Positions 32,861-45,564 are shown, counted from the stretch's first letter. The stretch is DNA of 64,000 nucleotides from Voacanga thouarsii (GCA_026120185.1 JANUWF010001109.1:1666001-1730000), one strand, 5' to 3'. Notes: generated by a model from the sequence alone, not told the origin. Program-made: numbers and translations.

Positions 32861-34248
32861 GTGAAAAGTGTTGATCTCTTCTTTACTATGCTTTTACACC
32901 TATATACTATTTTATTTTAATTTATTTAGTTTTCCCTTATTTTTGGTATGTTTATTTTGACATTTGCTTTGTTTGGTATGTTTATGCTTTGTTTTACTTT
33001 CCTTATGTTATTTCATTTAGCTTTGAACTTAGTGCTTATATGTTAGTTTTATTTTCTTTAATTACTTGTTTGAGTAATATATAATAAAAAAGAAAAAGAT
33101 GAAGAGAAAAGTGTTCTGCTAGAAGTACACAGCGTCATGACTATCATAGTTAACAGTGTCATGGTATTCAAAATATTGAAAGTCCTAGGAGCTAATGGTG
33201 TTTTGCATGTCATGCGCGATACCAGCATATATCTTATAGGATTAAAATGTTGTCATTTAGCTAAAAACTTACAGTTCATAAATAGATACACAGTGCCATA
33301 AAGTTCACTCGGCACAACGACGGGCATCAGTTTCATATGACTAATAATGTCATTTTATTTCAGGATATCAAACAATAGCTATTAGACGGCGACATGCCTA
33401 TCACTCTGCATAATGTCGTGCACCTATGTATTTTAGAAAAATAAAATAGATCTGTTGACTCCGTTAGCGCCATTTTTCTCAAGACTCTTCAATGGTGCAT
33501 CTTCTTCCCCTCAAAGCCCTTATCGACGTCCATCTCTTTGTGTTACCTATTACTTAAATCAATCTGTACAATCGAATTTCCTATGAAATTTGAGCCTTTT
33601 CAATAGAATATAAACTACTTGCTCTTTCTCCCTTTACCCTATTTAGTCGAATTAACTATCTCTATCTCTACCACTGTCTCTAATCTTTTCTTGATTCCTT
33701 GTAATAGAAATCTTAGGTAAACAAGGTTTTGCAAGTCTTCAAAGCAGTTGGTTGAAGAAAAAACTAAGAGCTATCTTCATCCTCCAATGGCACTGCAGAG
33801 TCATTGTCTCCGATAAACATTGAGTTTGTGGGTAAATTTTTTGTGCTGCTTTCGGTGATTTTGAAACTCTAGAAACCTTTATTTTAATTTTGAATATCAA
33901 GTATTTTAATTTAATTTGTGTTTAGAATTAGATGAAGTTATTTTGAGCTGTTGTTGGCCATTTGCAATGTAAGGAATTATTGATCAATTTTTTTGCTATC
34001 AATTGCTATCTGCTTCAGTTTGAATAGAGTTATGATTGAGCTACATTTGATGTGTTGTGATTTTGTTGTGATGATTGGTGTGGTTGATTGGTAATAGGAT
34101 TTGGGTTGTTAAATTTGTATAGAGGAGTTTGATTTGGTTGATTGATTAGTGGTTTAGAGCTATAACATTTGTGCAAATTCTATGTTGATTAGTGGAGTAG
34201 AACTGATTGATTTGGTAGTATTTTGAGTTAAGAACATTACAGGGTAGC
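32861..34248 (+). other. element H non-coding interior
   Basis: No gene is seen in these 1.4 kb. In an autonomous relative, protease and polymerase would lie here. The stretch instead has AT-rich sequence full of stops, as in LARD-type derivatives. Confidence 0.55.
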
Positions 34249-35712
34249 TTGAGAGTTAAAATCACCTTTTATTCCCTTTCTTTTCATTTTTTTATTGTCA
34301 AAGCCTTTTCTTTTCTTTTCTTTTCCTTTCCCACTCTTTTCCCTATAGCTCTTAAACATATTACCACAAAACTACCTCTTAAAAGAAAGAAGGGTGAGGA
34401 TTCTTCTCCCTCTTCACAGCAGCCCTCTAATGCCAATAGATTTGTGAGTATTGAGTGTGAAGAGTGGTTTAACAAGAGGATGAATAGAAAGATGATAGTA
34501 GAGGAAAACCCTTGACCCTATTTTAGATAATGAGCTTAAAATCACTGCTGCTTTTAGAAAAATTGATTGGGGTCCTATTCTTAGACTAAAGGGTGTATAT
34601 TATCCTAATTTGGTGAAAGAATTTTATGCCAATATGAGGATAAGAAGAACCAAGTTCTGAGGAATATTAATACTACTGTGAGAGGGTACCATTCCATTTG
34701 TCTTAGGAATTGTTTCCTGATGTCTTAGGCATTAGAGATGAAGGGACATAGGTAGACATTGATACCTATAAAAAGAAGGTTATTTCCGATGTGGATTGGA
34801 GTTTCAATGATGCTAGATTAGCACTATACTTGCAGTATCAGATAGCTGGTCCAACTTAGATGCTACATGTCACTAACCTTCCTCCACACTATAGATTGAT
34901 TATTTATCGGTTAGGCTTCAATGTGGCCTCTTACGGCAAGTGGATTTAATAAAGGGTGATTAGTTGATATATATATGCTACACACACTGATGAATGCTCG
35001 AACTGTTCCTTTAGCCTCTCTTCTCATCTCCTATATAAGAGATATTATTTTCTCTACCCATTCTTCAAAAGCATTTACCTTTCCTTTGGTTATTACCATG
35101 TGAGTGAGGTGTCAACTACAGCTAGCAATGTGAGATAGTGACAGATAGGATGTTAGTGAGTTGTGGGTACAGTTATGATGAGAATGAGAAGAGATTGTTA
35201 ACCTCCAGTGAGTTTAAGGAGAAAACTGTCTAGATGCCACCACAACAACAGCAACCACCACTAGCAGAGTCCTCACGAGCTCCTCGACCCAATATAGGAC
35301 ATCTTACTACTACAATTGACTGTCAAGTTGTGGTCCATACTAATTTCACTAATCTTATCATAGGGATGGACTCACTAAGAGGCACTATAAAATAGCAAAG
35401 TCAGATTACTGCTCAGTAGTAAAAGATGTTGATAGCATGACAAAAATGATACAAAAGCAAGCCTAGCTATCTTGTAACTATGGATATCAATTAGAGATTA
35501 TTAGAGAAGAACAAAAGCTTATCAAGAAAGGTCTGGAGGCTCTCAAGAACCAGCAAGCGGGAGCTAATATTTTCCTTCGTCAAATATGGAGTATTTGTAG
35601 TAGGCTGGCCTTGGAGGACATGGCGGAGTTGGTTCGAGTCATCATTAAGCCAGAGACCATTTTTGAAGATAGGGATAGGAATTTGTTTTCTTGTTATGAG
35701 GTTTTTGTATAG
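34249..35712 (+). pseudogene. element H second ORF: plant transposon-associated protein, broken
   Basis: The open start (34249-34515) has a basic, Ser-rich segment (LKRKKGEDSSPSSQQPS) and then EEWFNKRMNRKMIVEENP. In the next frame comes IDWGPILRLKGVYYPNLVKEFYANM, with the FYAN motif shared by the intact ORF at 62592. Later pieces keep SLLISYIRDIIF-like and ALEDMAELVRVIIKPETIFEDRDRNLF text to a stop at 35710. I infer the family annotated in plants as putative plant transposon protein (Transposase_32-like); its biochemical role is not known to me. Frameshifts and stops are many. Confidence 0.6.
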
Positions 35713-36975
35713 TACTCTGTTATGTCATTTGACTTTAGACTTTATTTTGTTTTATTTCAGTTTATTTCTCTTACTTAGTAATTAATTTCTTTTTTATTAT
35801 TGTAGATATATCTCTCTTTATAAATGATCTTCTTCTCTCTTCCAATGATCACATTAATATTTCCAATCACTTGAAGAGTACTACTTTCCTTTTCCTGCCT
35901 TATCATTTCTCATCCCATGGCATACATTGACATTGGATATATAGTTAGTCAATGAAGACATTATCGACTAATAAGGACACTGTCCAATTTGAGTATTGGG
36001 GAGAGGATTAGGTTTTACTTCTTGCAAGTATTTATTAAATACTTCGGCATTTCTATTATTATTGTTTGTATAAAATGGGCTAATTTTTTTCATTTTTTTC
36101 TTTACATATTTTGAAGTTTTTTGGATTGCTATTCTTTTTTTCTTGGCATGAGAATTTGGTATGAAGTTATTTTGACTAGGATATTCTTAGGTAAACGTGT
36201 ATATTTGATGTGATATAATCTAAATTTTAAAATTTTGAACTAACATTTTTTATGTTTTAGTAAATATTATGACACTTTATTTCTTAGGAATTGATGAGAA
36301 ACTTGTGATAAAATATAAGTAGGGAATTTTGATTGGTTTATACTCTATGAACTTCTTGCTAGTCCTTGCTTTAAGTTTAAGTAAATGTGGATTGAGACAA
36401 AATAATGAGAGACCGAGTAAAATAATGCAAAAGCTGAATATCTTTATTACGCATTTTTATTAGGCATTTGCATTACCTTATCCTAAAAAAATAAAAATTT
36501 AATGATGGCCATGTAAAAGCTGAAAAATCATTAATTATCCATCTTTACTAAATATTTACATTACCTTACAAAAGTGAGCTTATGGACCAATCTTTTATTT
36601 ACTATTTGGATTGCAATAGTATTGGAAGCCATGGAACTTCAGTTGGCTTACTATTCCTCACTTATATAAATCACTTAGTTTGTATTTTTTTTTTTTTAAT
36701 CTTGGAGATGATGTGGAGCTCGTTGAATAGATATAAACTTGTTTAATTCAACTTCAATGGCCTTAGTCTTATCTATTCAAATACATAGATTTACACGAAT
36801 TTAGCTTGGTAAAGTAGTCTTGAATTAAATTTTCATCTCAAATGAAAAAGAATATCTTTCTCATGATAGTCAATGTTGCAAAAAATCCACTCTTGTTAAA
36901 ATTCTTTTTGCTTGAGGTTCTTGGTTGTTTTTTATGATTTGCTTGAGGATAAGCAAAAGCTTAAGTATGGGAGAA
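35713..36975 (+). other. element H 3' non-coding stretch with purine tracts
   Basis: There is no gene. Two related motifs appear: GGACAC..CCAATTTGAGTATTGGGGAGAGG (35975-36006, shown in part) and the LTR-adjacent tract GCTTAAGTATGGGAGAA (36959-36975). The second is in the polypurine-tract position just before the 3' LTR. Confidence 0.6.
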
Positions 36976-38419
36976 TGATAAATGCTCATTATATGCATAT
37001 TTTATACATCATTTATACTTTAAAGTGTTGAGAAATCTATTGATTGCTATTTATCCCACTATTTTCACCTTGTTTAATGTAGGGCGTATTTGATTTGAGA
37101 TTAAAAATGGAAGCAAGGTGAAAAGAACTTTAAAAGAATTTTAAGGAGCACCAACAACGTTGACCAAATCGTATCTCACAGCATTATTTTGTAACCTGAA
37201 CTTCAGAATCAAAGTATTGGGACTTAGCGGCACCGTGCACCCTCAGAGTTTTAGAATCTTCAAAGTACTGAGAACTAATATTGTCGTGCCTATCATTTTA
37301 GACGTCGCTATGTATGGTTACATCTTAGCATGAAGATCACATTATTTGATATTGTTAGAGAGCTAATGTCATTAATGTAAAGCATACACGATGCCGTGTA
37401 TAACACCCTGGGTGGCTCTATGTAATATCGCAGTTAGTTCTTGTTCATTAGATTTTAGAGATTCTCAAGAGAAAACTATAAATACCCTTCATTTTGGGCA
37501 TTTCAAGAAAGAGCCACATGTGATTTATATCTAAAAACCCCTTGGAAATATCAAGTAGAGTTAGAAGAAAAGATCATGGCTAGATTGAAGGAGAAGAAGA
37601 GCATCCCTAAACAGAACCCAAAGTGGAAGAAGGATATTTGTTTATGAGTTTTCCTTACTTTTGCTTTGTAATTTTGATTTGGTGATATTTATATTACTTA
37701 GATCTAATTGTAATTAAAGGATTGTATCCTAATTTGATCTTGTTTTGGATTATCATTTGATTAATTGAATCTTGTTTGAGTAAACTATCACTTAAACTTA
37801 TTTGATTGAATTGATCGATTGTGTTATTATGTTGTTTTGACTTTGAGAAAGGATTTATAAGATTGGTACCTATTTATATTGGCTCAATATATTTGTTTTT
37901 CCTTAACGAACTTGAGAAAAGATTTGAGGATAATAACTTTGTGATAGATGGAGTTATTTAGTCACCTAAAGATTTGGGGATAATATCTTTGTGATAGATG
38001 GAGTTACATTTATGATAATAGGTTGGGCTTAGGGACATGATACTGATTACTTGAGAGAATGGGTTTTTGTATTTTGAGGTCTCTTGCCATTGCTTAGAGT
38101 TTGATTCAATTTATTAACTAATGGTTGATAAATGATTGTCATTGGAGGAATTCATTGTAATTACAAGAGTAATCTCATTTTCTTACTTATATCTTTCTCC
38201 AATGATCTTCTAGATTTTACCTTGTGATTGGATTGATATAGGGGTAGTTGAGGCGGTTCCTAGGGATTCTTCAACATTTATCAACACAACATTATACTAC
38301 ATAATGGGTATAATTGCCTAGATTTTTGTGTTATGTGAGTTAATTTAGTATTTTAATTTAAAACTTTATTGAGTTTGGAAGCATTTTTCTATCACACAAG
38401 CATAGGAAAAGAAATATCA
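36976..38419 (+). repeat. element H 3' LTR
   Basis: The LTR is 1444 bp, from TGATAAATGCTCATTATATG to AAGAAATATCA. It aligns with the two parts of the 5' LTR. It is uninterrupted and so serves as the reference for the copia C insertion point. Confidence 0.85.
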
Positions 38420-39885
38420 AATGCCTAATTAGTGCAATTGTGTTATTTAGAACCTTTTTGCAGAGTTACAGTTATGTCATAACTCCTGCATGTCTGCAGT
38501 ATATCTCTGAATGTATCCCAAGCAATTTTTGTTTTTTTTAACAAAACATACAAAATAAGCAACAAAAAATATTCTGTTATATAAAAAGTTTGTCGCAAAG
38601 TAGTGTATGTTTGAGTAAGCAAAGTCCTAATGTTTTTCGCAATTCTTTAAATCGTATTGCATCAAGTGGTTTTGTGAAGATGTAAGCAGATTGCTTGTGA
38701 GTTAGAACATATTCAATCTTCACAATTTGTTGCTAATAAGCTCTCTGATAAAGTGATGTCTTATGTCGATATGCTTCATTCTGTTATATTGAATTGAATT
38801 CTTAGAAATATCAATAACACTTATATTATCACAATAAACCATTAACTCTAGCTTACAAACACCATAATATTCTAACATCTGTTTCATTTACAACAACTGA
38901 GTGTAACAATTTCTTGTTGCAATATATTTAGTTTTTGCAGTTAACAGAGATATGCAATTTTACTTCTTAATGTACCGTTACACAAGATTGTTTCTTAGAT
39001 AAAAACAATCGCCAAAGGTACTCTTGTGATCGTCACAATTATCTGCTCAGTCTGCATCACTATATCCAATATTGTCTTGTCAACTCTCCCTCACCTGTAA
39101 CCTCGTCTAACCATAGTAAGCTTTTCATACCATGTTCCAGGTGCTTACTTCAAATTATAGAGAGCTTTCTTTAATTTGTACACATGATTTGGAAACTCAA
39201 GACTGACAAAACATTTAGGTTGTACGACATATGCTTCTTCCTATAGAAAAATGCACTTTTCGCATCCATTTGTAAAATTATCAAAATTTTAGCATAGACT
39301 ATTACAAGTAACAATCTAATAGATTCCAACATTGCTACTGAAGCAAATGTTTCGTCGAAGTGAATGCCTTCAACTTGTGTGTAATCTTGTACAACTAATA
39401 TTGTCTTGTTTCTTGTAATGTTACCAAATTCATTTGTTTTATTTTGAAACACCCACTTGGTACCAATTACATTGACATTCTTTAGTCTTGGCATAGGTTT
39501 CCATACATTATTTCTTTCTAACTGTTACAGTTCATCTTGCAGGGAAACAATCTAATGCTTATCTGTTAAGGCTTTTTTTGGACATTTTTTTACTCTAATA
39601 TCAAACTATAACATGCATACTTAACCTTTTGCTTGTAGTCAACTTCTTGTCTGTCTCTTGTCTTTCTTGACTTATCCATACTTCCAATAATTAGTTCAAT
39701 TGGATGGTTCTTTTTTATTCTAGATGATGGTACTTTTTGTTGAGCAACTTCCTATTCTTTGACAGAATTTTCTTCACTTCTATTGTCAACACCTTTTGGA
39801 GTTGTATCTTCTTCTATAGAGTGAAGAAGTTCAGCATACTCTGCCTATAGTACCTTTCTTCTCACACTTTCTAATGGAATGTCCT
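38420..39885 (-). pseudogene. copia G remnant: Pol fragment with internal deletion
   Basis: On the minus strand, bases about 39885-39500 encode a linker with an RIKKNHPIELIIG block typical of the Sirevirus group. RVT_2 motifs follow at 39171-39494: NVIGTKWVFQNK, GIHFDETFA, ESIRLLL and QMDAKSAF. The frame then jumps to RNase H-like text (38590-39120) with the FTKPLD end, so the catalytic Y-V-D-D block is deleted. H abuts it on the left and F on the right. Confidence 0.75.
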
Positions 39886-40342
39886 TGATAGGGGCTAAAT
39901 TCACCAATATTTTACTAGTTATTTGAGGATATTTTGTGATACATTTAGTGTAATAACTAGTCATATTCCTTCATATTTGATATTTTGCCTTTCCAAAGGT
40001 TTTTTGGAGTTTTCGTGCAGAATTGGCAAGAAAAGATGAAAAAGTCGTCGTCATTGTAGTGCACGACCGGCGCCGGTCGTGTCCCATGGAACCAGTGCCT
40101 GCCTAGTCCGGAACGGGGAAAATGCCGAAAAAAGTAGAACACGTCGGGCACGAACATAACACGATCGGCGCCAACTGTGAGGGACTGAGCCAGCACCGGC
40201 CCAATACAGGATTAAGGCGCAAATTTTCTTTCAGATCAGATTTTGGCAACTTTTGCTACAATTCTTTTGGGAACTCTTTCAACCATGGAAAATGACTCTT
40301 GTAGGTACTTTTTGGCAATTAGAACTCCTATAAATTCAAAAG
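39886..40342 (+). repeat. element F 5' LTR, first part
   Basis: It aligns with 52745-53170, starting TGATAGGGGCTAAATTCACC. It contains a GC-rich patch with a 20 bp perfect palindrome (40062-40081). It ends in the target duplication AAAAG (40338-40342) of copia B. Confidence 0.88.
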
Positions 40343-40694
40343 TGTTATAAAATTAGGGTAGTGTTAGAATAAAATCTTCACACTACACACTAATAAAACT
40401 CTAACTATTTTGCACAAGAATTTCTCTCTTTCTCTTCTCTCACAATTTTCTCTAATCTTTCTTTCACTAATCTTTCTTTCACAAAATAATGGTGTATTAC
40501 AAGCTTAGAGAATAGCTCTATTTATAGAGCTCTAATTAGTGGATTACATCATGGCATACATCATCTTCCACTAATCTTAATTAGTGGTGTCTCCACTAAA
40601 TGGTGGACATCCATAAAAATCTTCTAATAATTCACATAAATCCATAATTAGTGGAGCCTCCACTAATTAATAAAGATTCCAATAATTCATAATA
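40343..40694 (-). repeat. copia B 3' LTR
   Basis: It is 352 bp and matches 45565-45916 except for two bases. In element orientation it starts TATTAT, not TGTTAT, and ends ATAACA. The TATA box lies at 40518-40526 (minus). Inverted ATTAGTGG/CCACTAAT pairs lie upstream, for example at 40581-40599 and 40647-40667. Confidence 0.95.
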
Positions 40695-40705
40695 CTCCCC
40701 CTTGG
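40695..40705 (-). other. copia B polypurine tract
   Basis: On the minus strand CCAAGGGGGAG lies directly against the 3' LTR, as in copia A. Confidence 0.88.
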
Positions 40706-40835
40706 ATGTCCATCCATTACATAAAGAATATGCCTCATTAAAACCTTACTAGATAAAAACCCAGTGGGAAAAAAAAAATCTAGTGAAGGAAAAAGAGTAC
40801 ACTATTCTATATGTCTATTTATTACTCCCCCTGAT

Positions 40836-41652
40836 GAGATGATTCCTTTAAATCTTTAAACCAACGCATACCGATTTTATATCTAAACTTTTCAAATGTT
40901 GCAATCGGTAAAGTCTTCGTGAAAATATCTGCGAGGTTATTACATGACCGAATTTGTAGCACATCAATTTCACCTTTCTTCTGGAGTTCATGAGTAAAGA
41001 AGAATTTTGGTGAAATATGTTTTGTCCGATCTCCTTTAATATATCATCCTCGTAATTGAGCTATGCAAGTTGTATTGTCTTCATAAAGAGGAGTTGGAAT
41101 ACCTTTGATTGATGATAATCCGCAACTTTCTCGGATATAATGAACCATGGATCTTAACCATACACATTCTCGACTTGCTTCATGAATGGCTATAATTTCA
41201 GCATGATTTGAAGAAGTAGCTGCTATAGATTGCTTCGTAGAACGCCATGATATAGCAGTATTTCCACATGTAAATAGATAGCCCGTTTGAGAACGTGTTT
41301 TATGTAGATCAGATAAATAACCAGCATATACATAACCTATCAATGTTGGACTGGTTTTATTTGAATAAAATAATCCGAGATCAATTGTACCTTGGAGATA
41401 TCGAAGGACTTGTTTAATTCCATTCCAATGTCGTCGTGTTGGTGAAGAACTAAATCTTGCTAATAAATTGACAGCAAAAGCAATATCAGGTCTTGTATTA
41501 TTAGCAAGATACATCAATGCACCAATTGTACTGAGATATGGTACTTCGAGACCAAGGAGTTCTTCATCATTTTCTTGAGGTCGGAAAGGATCTTTATCCA
41601 CATTTAATGATCGGACGATCATTGGAATACTCAATGGATGTGCTTTGTCCAT
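40836..41652 (-). pseudogene. copia B RNase H and Pol end
   Basis: The open piece 41652-41044 holds the pre-RNase H block (GALMYLANNTRPDIAFAVNLL) and RNase H motifs (YAGYLSDLHKTRSQTGYLF, TSSNHAEI, RECVWLR, YEDN). A stop at 41043 interrupts it. The remaining text to about 40836 still encodes the FFTHELQKKGEIDVLQI and DIFTK end. Confidence 0.9.
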
Positions 41653-42865
41653 GTAAAATCTTTTAGCACTTTTGTTGTATATGTTGATTGATGAATAAAT
41701 GTTCCACTCTCCGGATGTTCAATTTGTAAACCAAGGCAAAATTTGGTTTTACCAAAATCCTTGATTTTGAATTCTCTTTTTAAATAATCAATTGTTTCTT
41801 GGAGCTCTTCGGAGTTCCAATAAGATTAATATCATCAACATATATAGCTAATATCACAAATTTAGAACCAGATTTCTTAATAAAAACACATGGACATACC
41901 TGGTCATTTTTAAATCCCGCTTTCAATAAATATTCACTAAGACGTGTGAACCACATGCGCCGCAGTTACTTCAGTGCCATATAATGATTTACGCAACTTG
42001 ATAGAGTAATTTTCACGAGGATAATGTTTATATGCTTCAGGCATATGAAATCCTTCGAGGATTTTCATGTAAACATCATTTTCTAAATTTCCATACAAGT
42101 AAGCAGTGACAACATCTAATAGGCGCATATCTATCTTTTCATGTACTGCCAAACTGATAATATATCGGAGTGTAATAGCATCAACAACAGGAGAATAAGT
42201 TTCATCATAATCAATACCTGGTCTTTGTGAAAAACCTTGGGCTACTAATCGCGCTTTATATCGAACGATTTCACTCTTTTTATTGCGCTTTCGCACAAAT
42301 ATCCATTTGTAGCCAACAGGTTTTACACCATCTGGTGTTCGAACTGCAGGTCCGAAGACTTCACGTTTTGTCAGTGCATTTAACTCCGATTGAATCGTAT
42401 CTTTCCATTGCAGCCAATCTTTTCTATGCCGACATTCATCAACTGATATTGGTTCAGGATCATCATTATCCTGTGTAACATCAAGAGATATATTGTATGC
42501 AAATATATTATCAATAACAGTTTCTATCCGATTCCAACTTCTACCGGAAGTGGTATAATTGATAGAAATTTCAGTGTTACTTTCATCAACTTCTAGTTCT
42601 TTGTCATCAGTTCTCTCTTGGTCTTTATCATTCTTTTTTTCAATATGATCTTCTGGATCATTTAATCCTCTTTTCTTTCGAGGATTTTTATCTTTAAAAC
42701 CAAGAGGTCGGCCACGCTTCTGGCGTGTTTTTGACGCAGCAGACTATAGGTATAATATTTTGTTCTCACTGGAACTTCAATTCGAATAGGAGCATTTATA
42801 GTCTGGAATATGCGATTTTGTAACTCTTCCGGAGTCAGCAAAAGCGTCTGGCTTTTGATTTGCAA
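41653..42865 (-). pseudogene. copia B reverse transcriptase, broken
   Basis: 42296-41937 shows VRYKARLVAQGFSQ, GIDYDETYSPV, RLLDVVTAYLYGNLE and KSLYG. A frameshift near 41970 breaks the GLKQ motif. The catalytic YVDDI is still readable near 41840, followed by another frameshift. The linker upstream (42865-42662) is open only in part. Confidence 0.9.
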
Positions 42866-42982
42866 TGCTTTGCAAATGAATTATCTTTTGAACTTCAAGT
42901 TCACATGCGCTTGTGCGCAGATCAAGATAATTTAATGATGTTGTCCAAGCAAGATCCTTTTTATGCTCGTTTTGGTTCTCCC

Positions 42983-43855
42983 CTAATTTAGGAAATAATG
43001 ATTCATCAAAATGACAATCAGCAAATCTTGTCGTGAATACATCTCCGTCGTGGGTTCAACATACCCGATAATAGAGGGAGAATCATATCCAACGTATATC
43101 CCCTTTCTTCTTTGAGGACCCATCTTTGTACGTTGGTTTGGTGCAATTAGAATATATACAAGACACCCAAAAATTCTTAAATGAGCAATATTTGGTTCCG
43201 ACCCAAAAGCCAATTGCAAAGGAGAGAATTTATGATAACTAGCTGGTCTTATACGTACAAGTGTTGCGAGCATGTAGAATAGCATGTCCCCAGTGCAGAT
43301 GTTGGGAGATTTGCTTTCATTAATAATGGTCTAGCAATTAATTGTAATCGTTTAATCAAAGATTCAGCAAGACCATTTTGTGTGTGAATATGAGCTACAG
43401 GATGTTCAACATTAATCCCAATTGACATGCAATATGCATCAAAAGCATGTGATGAAAATTCACCAGCATTATCCAAACGGATATTTTTAATGTGATGGTC
43501 CGAAAATTGTGCTCGTAATTTAATTATTTGAGCAAGTAATCTCGCAAACGCCAGAGTTGCGAGTAGATAATAAACATACATGTGACCATCGGGATGATGC
43601 ATCAATTAAGACCATAAAATATTTGAACGGTCCACATGGTGGATCAATAGGTCCACAAATATCTTCGTGAATCCGTTCGAGAAATGTAGGACTTTCAGCT
43701 CCTACTTTTACTGGTGATGGTTTAACAATTAATTTTCCTAGGGAACATGCAGTACATACGAATTTTTCTGATGTTAATATCCTTTTATTTTTTAAAGGAT
43801 GACCATGTGTATTCTCAATGATTCTTCTCATCATGGTAGATCCCGGATGACCCAA
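42983..43855 (-). pseudogene. copia B integrase, broken
   Basis: Three overlapping frames carry the enzyme: 43855-43520 with C-x2-C (CTACSLGK) and HEDICGPI, 43605-43249 with LDNAGEF and the HTQNGLAESLIKR end of the core, and 43285-42983 with LRIFGCLVYI and GIYVGYDSPS. The catalytic positions look kept, but the frameshifts prevent a full product. It has one copy of the segment duplicated in copia A. Confidence 0.9.
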
Positions 43856-44325
43856 CCGGTCATGCCAAATGCTAAAAGTAATAGGATCAGTAAACTTCGG
43901 TTTACTAGATGATGAATTTCAATTGTACGTATTTTTACAAAATATAGACCAGTAGAAAAAGACGGCAGTTTTTCTAATACCGATTTCTTATCCAAATGCA
44001 TTTGAGTAATAAAAAGATGCTCAATCCCATTTTCCTCATTTGTTTCAATATGATACCCATTTCTGCAGATATCTTTAAAACTCAATAAATTTCTTCTGGA
44101 TTTTGAGGAAAATAGTGCCTTATCAATAATAATTGTTGTTCCTTTAGGCAACAATATACTAGCTCTTCCGGAGCCCTCAATTACATTTGCACTACCGTTT
44201 ATCGTATAAATATTTATTTCTCCCATTTTGAGATCAGAAAAATATTTCTCATTTTTTAGTATGGTGTGTGTAGTTCCACTATCAATAATGCATACATCAT
44301 CATTAATAACAGACCATCCGAACAC
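43831..44325 (-). pseudogene. copia B protease and integrase N-terminus
   Basis: The active site reads CIIDSGTTHTILK, an intact copia protease signature. LLPKGTTIIIDKALF and NLLSFKDICRNGYH follow. The frame ends in frameshifted text just before the integrase zinc domain. It is separated from gag by a TAA and an AT-rich spacer, as in copia A. Confidence 0.9.
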
Positions 44326-44399
44326 AAATATATATATGTAAACGTAAATATTATTAGAATAGAATGAAAATGAAAATACAAAAATATCAGGGTGAGGCT

Positions 44400-45463
44400 T
44401 TAGTTTTTCTGGACACTGCCATCACCAATTAAATGGTCTATCCTACCGTTTGGGTGTTCAAAAAAATCCGATACATCCATATGGGTAATATTGATATTAA
44501 GATCTTCAGGATCAATATCATCATCCTCAACATTATTTATTGGATGTTGAGAAAAATTTGCTTCCACATTTTTATTTTTCAATGAAGCTTGATACAATTC
44601 AACTAAATGCTTAGCCGTACGACAGTTTCGTGACCAATGACCTTTCATGCCACATCTATAACATATATCCTCATACTTTTCTTCAATTTCTTTTTCTTTT
44701 CCCTTATGATCTTTTCTGTTCCACTTCAGGTGGCCAGTATTTCTCACAGTTTGATTATAATTGTGATAAGGGAAATATCGAGCGTGTCTACGACCATAAC
44801 CACGACCACGGTCACGGCCATGGCCACGACCACGACTATAACGATGGCTTCTGCTAGAGCCAACAGCATTCACTTCTGGGAGTGCTGTTGAGCCAGTTGG
44901 TCTGGCTTCATGATTTCTCAATAATAACTGATTATTCTTTTCTGCAATGAGGAGGGCAGTATATCTATAAATTTTGTATACCCCTTTTCTCGATATTGTT
45001 GCTGCAGGACAATATTTGAGGCATGAAAGGTGGAGAATGTCTTCTCCAACATATCTTCATCAGTCACTTTTTCTCCGCATAATTTTAATTGAAATGTAAT
45101 TTTATACATTGCGGAGCTATATTCATTCACGGTTTTAAAATCTTGCAACCTCAGGTGCAACCATTCATACCGTGCAGTAGGTAGTACGACCATCTTCAGG
45201 TGGTCAAATCTTTCTTTTAAATTTACCCACAGGCCATATGGATCTTTTTCTGTAAGATATTCCATTTTCAAATTTTCATCGAGATGACGACGAATAAAAA
45301 TCAAAGCTTTAGCCTTGTGTTGTGCAAATGCACTATTATTTGCTTGAATAGTTTCACTAAGGCCTTCAACATTTAGATGCATTTCTGCATCGAGAACCCA
45401 TGACATATAATTTTTTCCAAAAATATCAAGGGCTACAAATTCGAGTTTAGCGATGTTAGCCAT
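44400..45463 (-). pseudogene. copia B gag, one frameshift
   Basis: The start ATG at 45463 gives MANIAKLEFVALDIFGKNYMSW, the usual gag start of this family; an upstream in-frame ATG at 45472 is less likely. The UBN2-type capsid region runs to about 44960, where a frameshift occurs. The second piece has an Arg/Gly/His-rich stretch and an intact zinc knuckle, CYRCGMKGHWSRNC, and ends at TAA 44400. This is the best-preserved gag in the window. Confidence 0.9.
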
Positions 45464-45549
45464 AGAGATCAATAAATGCGTACATGTCTTCTGGCTTTGG
45501 TAATAGCAGAAACTCGTGCTTAGTCTTCTGGCTTTTGTACCGGTAGAGA

Positions 45550-45564
45550 CTCGTGCTGATAACG
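45550..45564 (-). other. copia B primer-binding site, tRNA-Ile type
   Basis: On the minus strand CGTTATCAGCACGAG follows the 5' LTR. It matches the complement of the tRNA-Ile(AAU) anticodon arm at 13 of 15 bases, from memory. Copia A has the same site with different mismatches. Confidence 0.55.

Larger units (their letters stand above)
18664..38419 (+). mobile_element. LARD-like Ty3/gypsy element H, split by copia C
   Basis: After removing copia C, the parts form one element: 5' LTR (about 18664-18982 plus 29650-30930), tRNA-Asp primer site, gag remnant, long non-coding stretch, a second ORF remnant, a purine-rich tract and 3' LTR (36976-38419). No reverse transcriptase, RNase H or integrase is seen. 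It resembles large non-autonomous derivatives related to the Tat/Athila branch, which share the tRNA-Asp primer site. The right flank is the copia G remnant. Confidence 0.75.

Noticed and set aside
44630..44891. His/Asp-rich plus-strand frames resembling metal-binding repeats
   Set aside because: They are the antisense of the Arg/Gly-rich region of copia B gag, where low stop density gives open frames.
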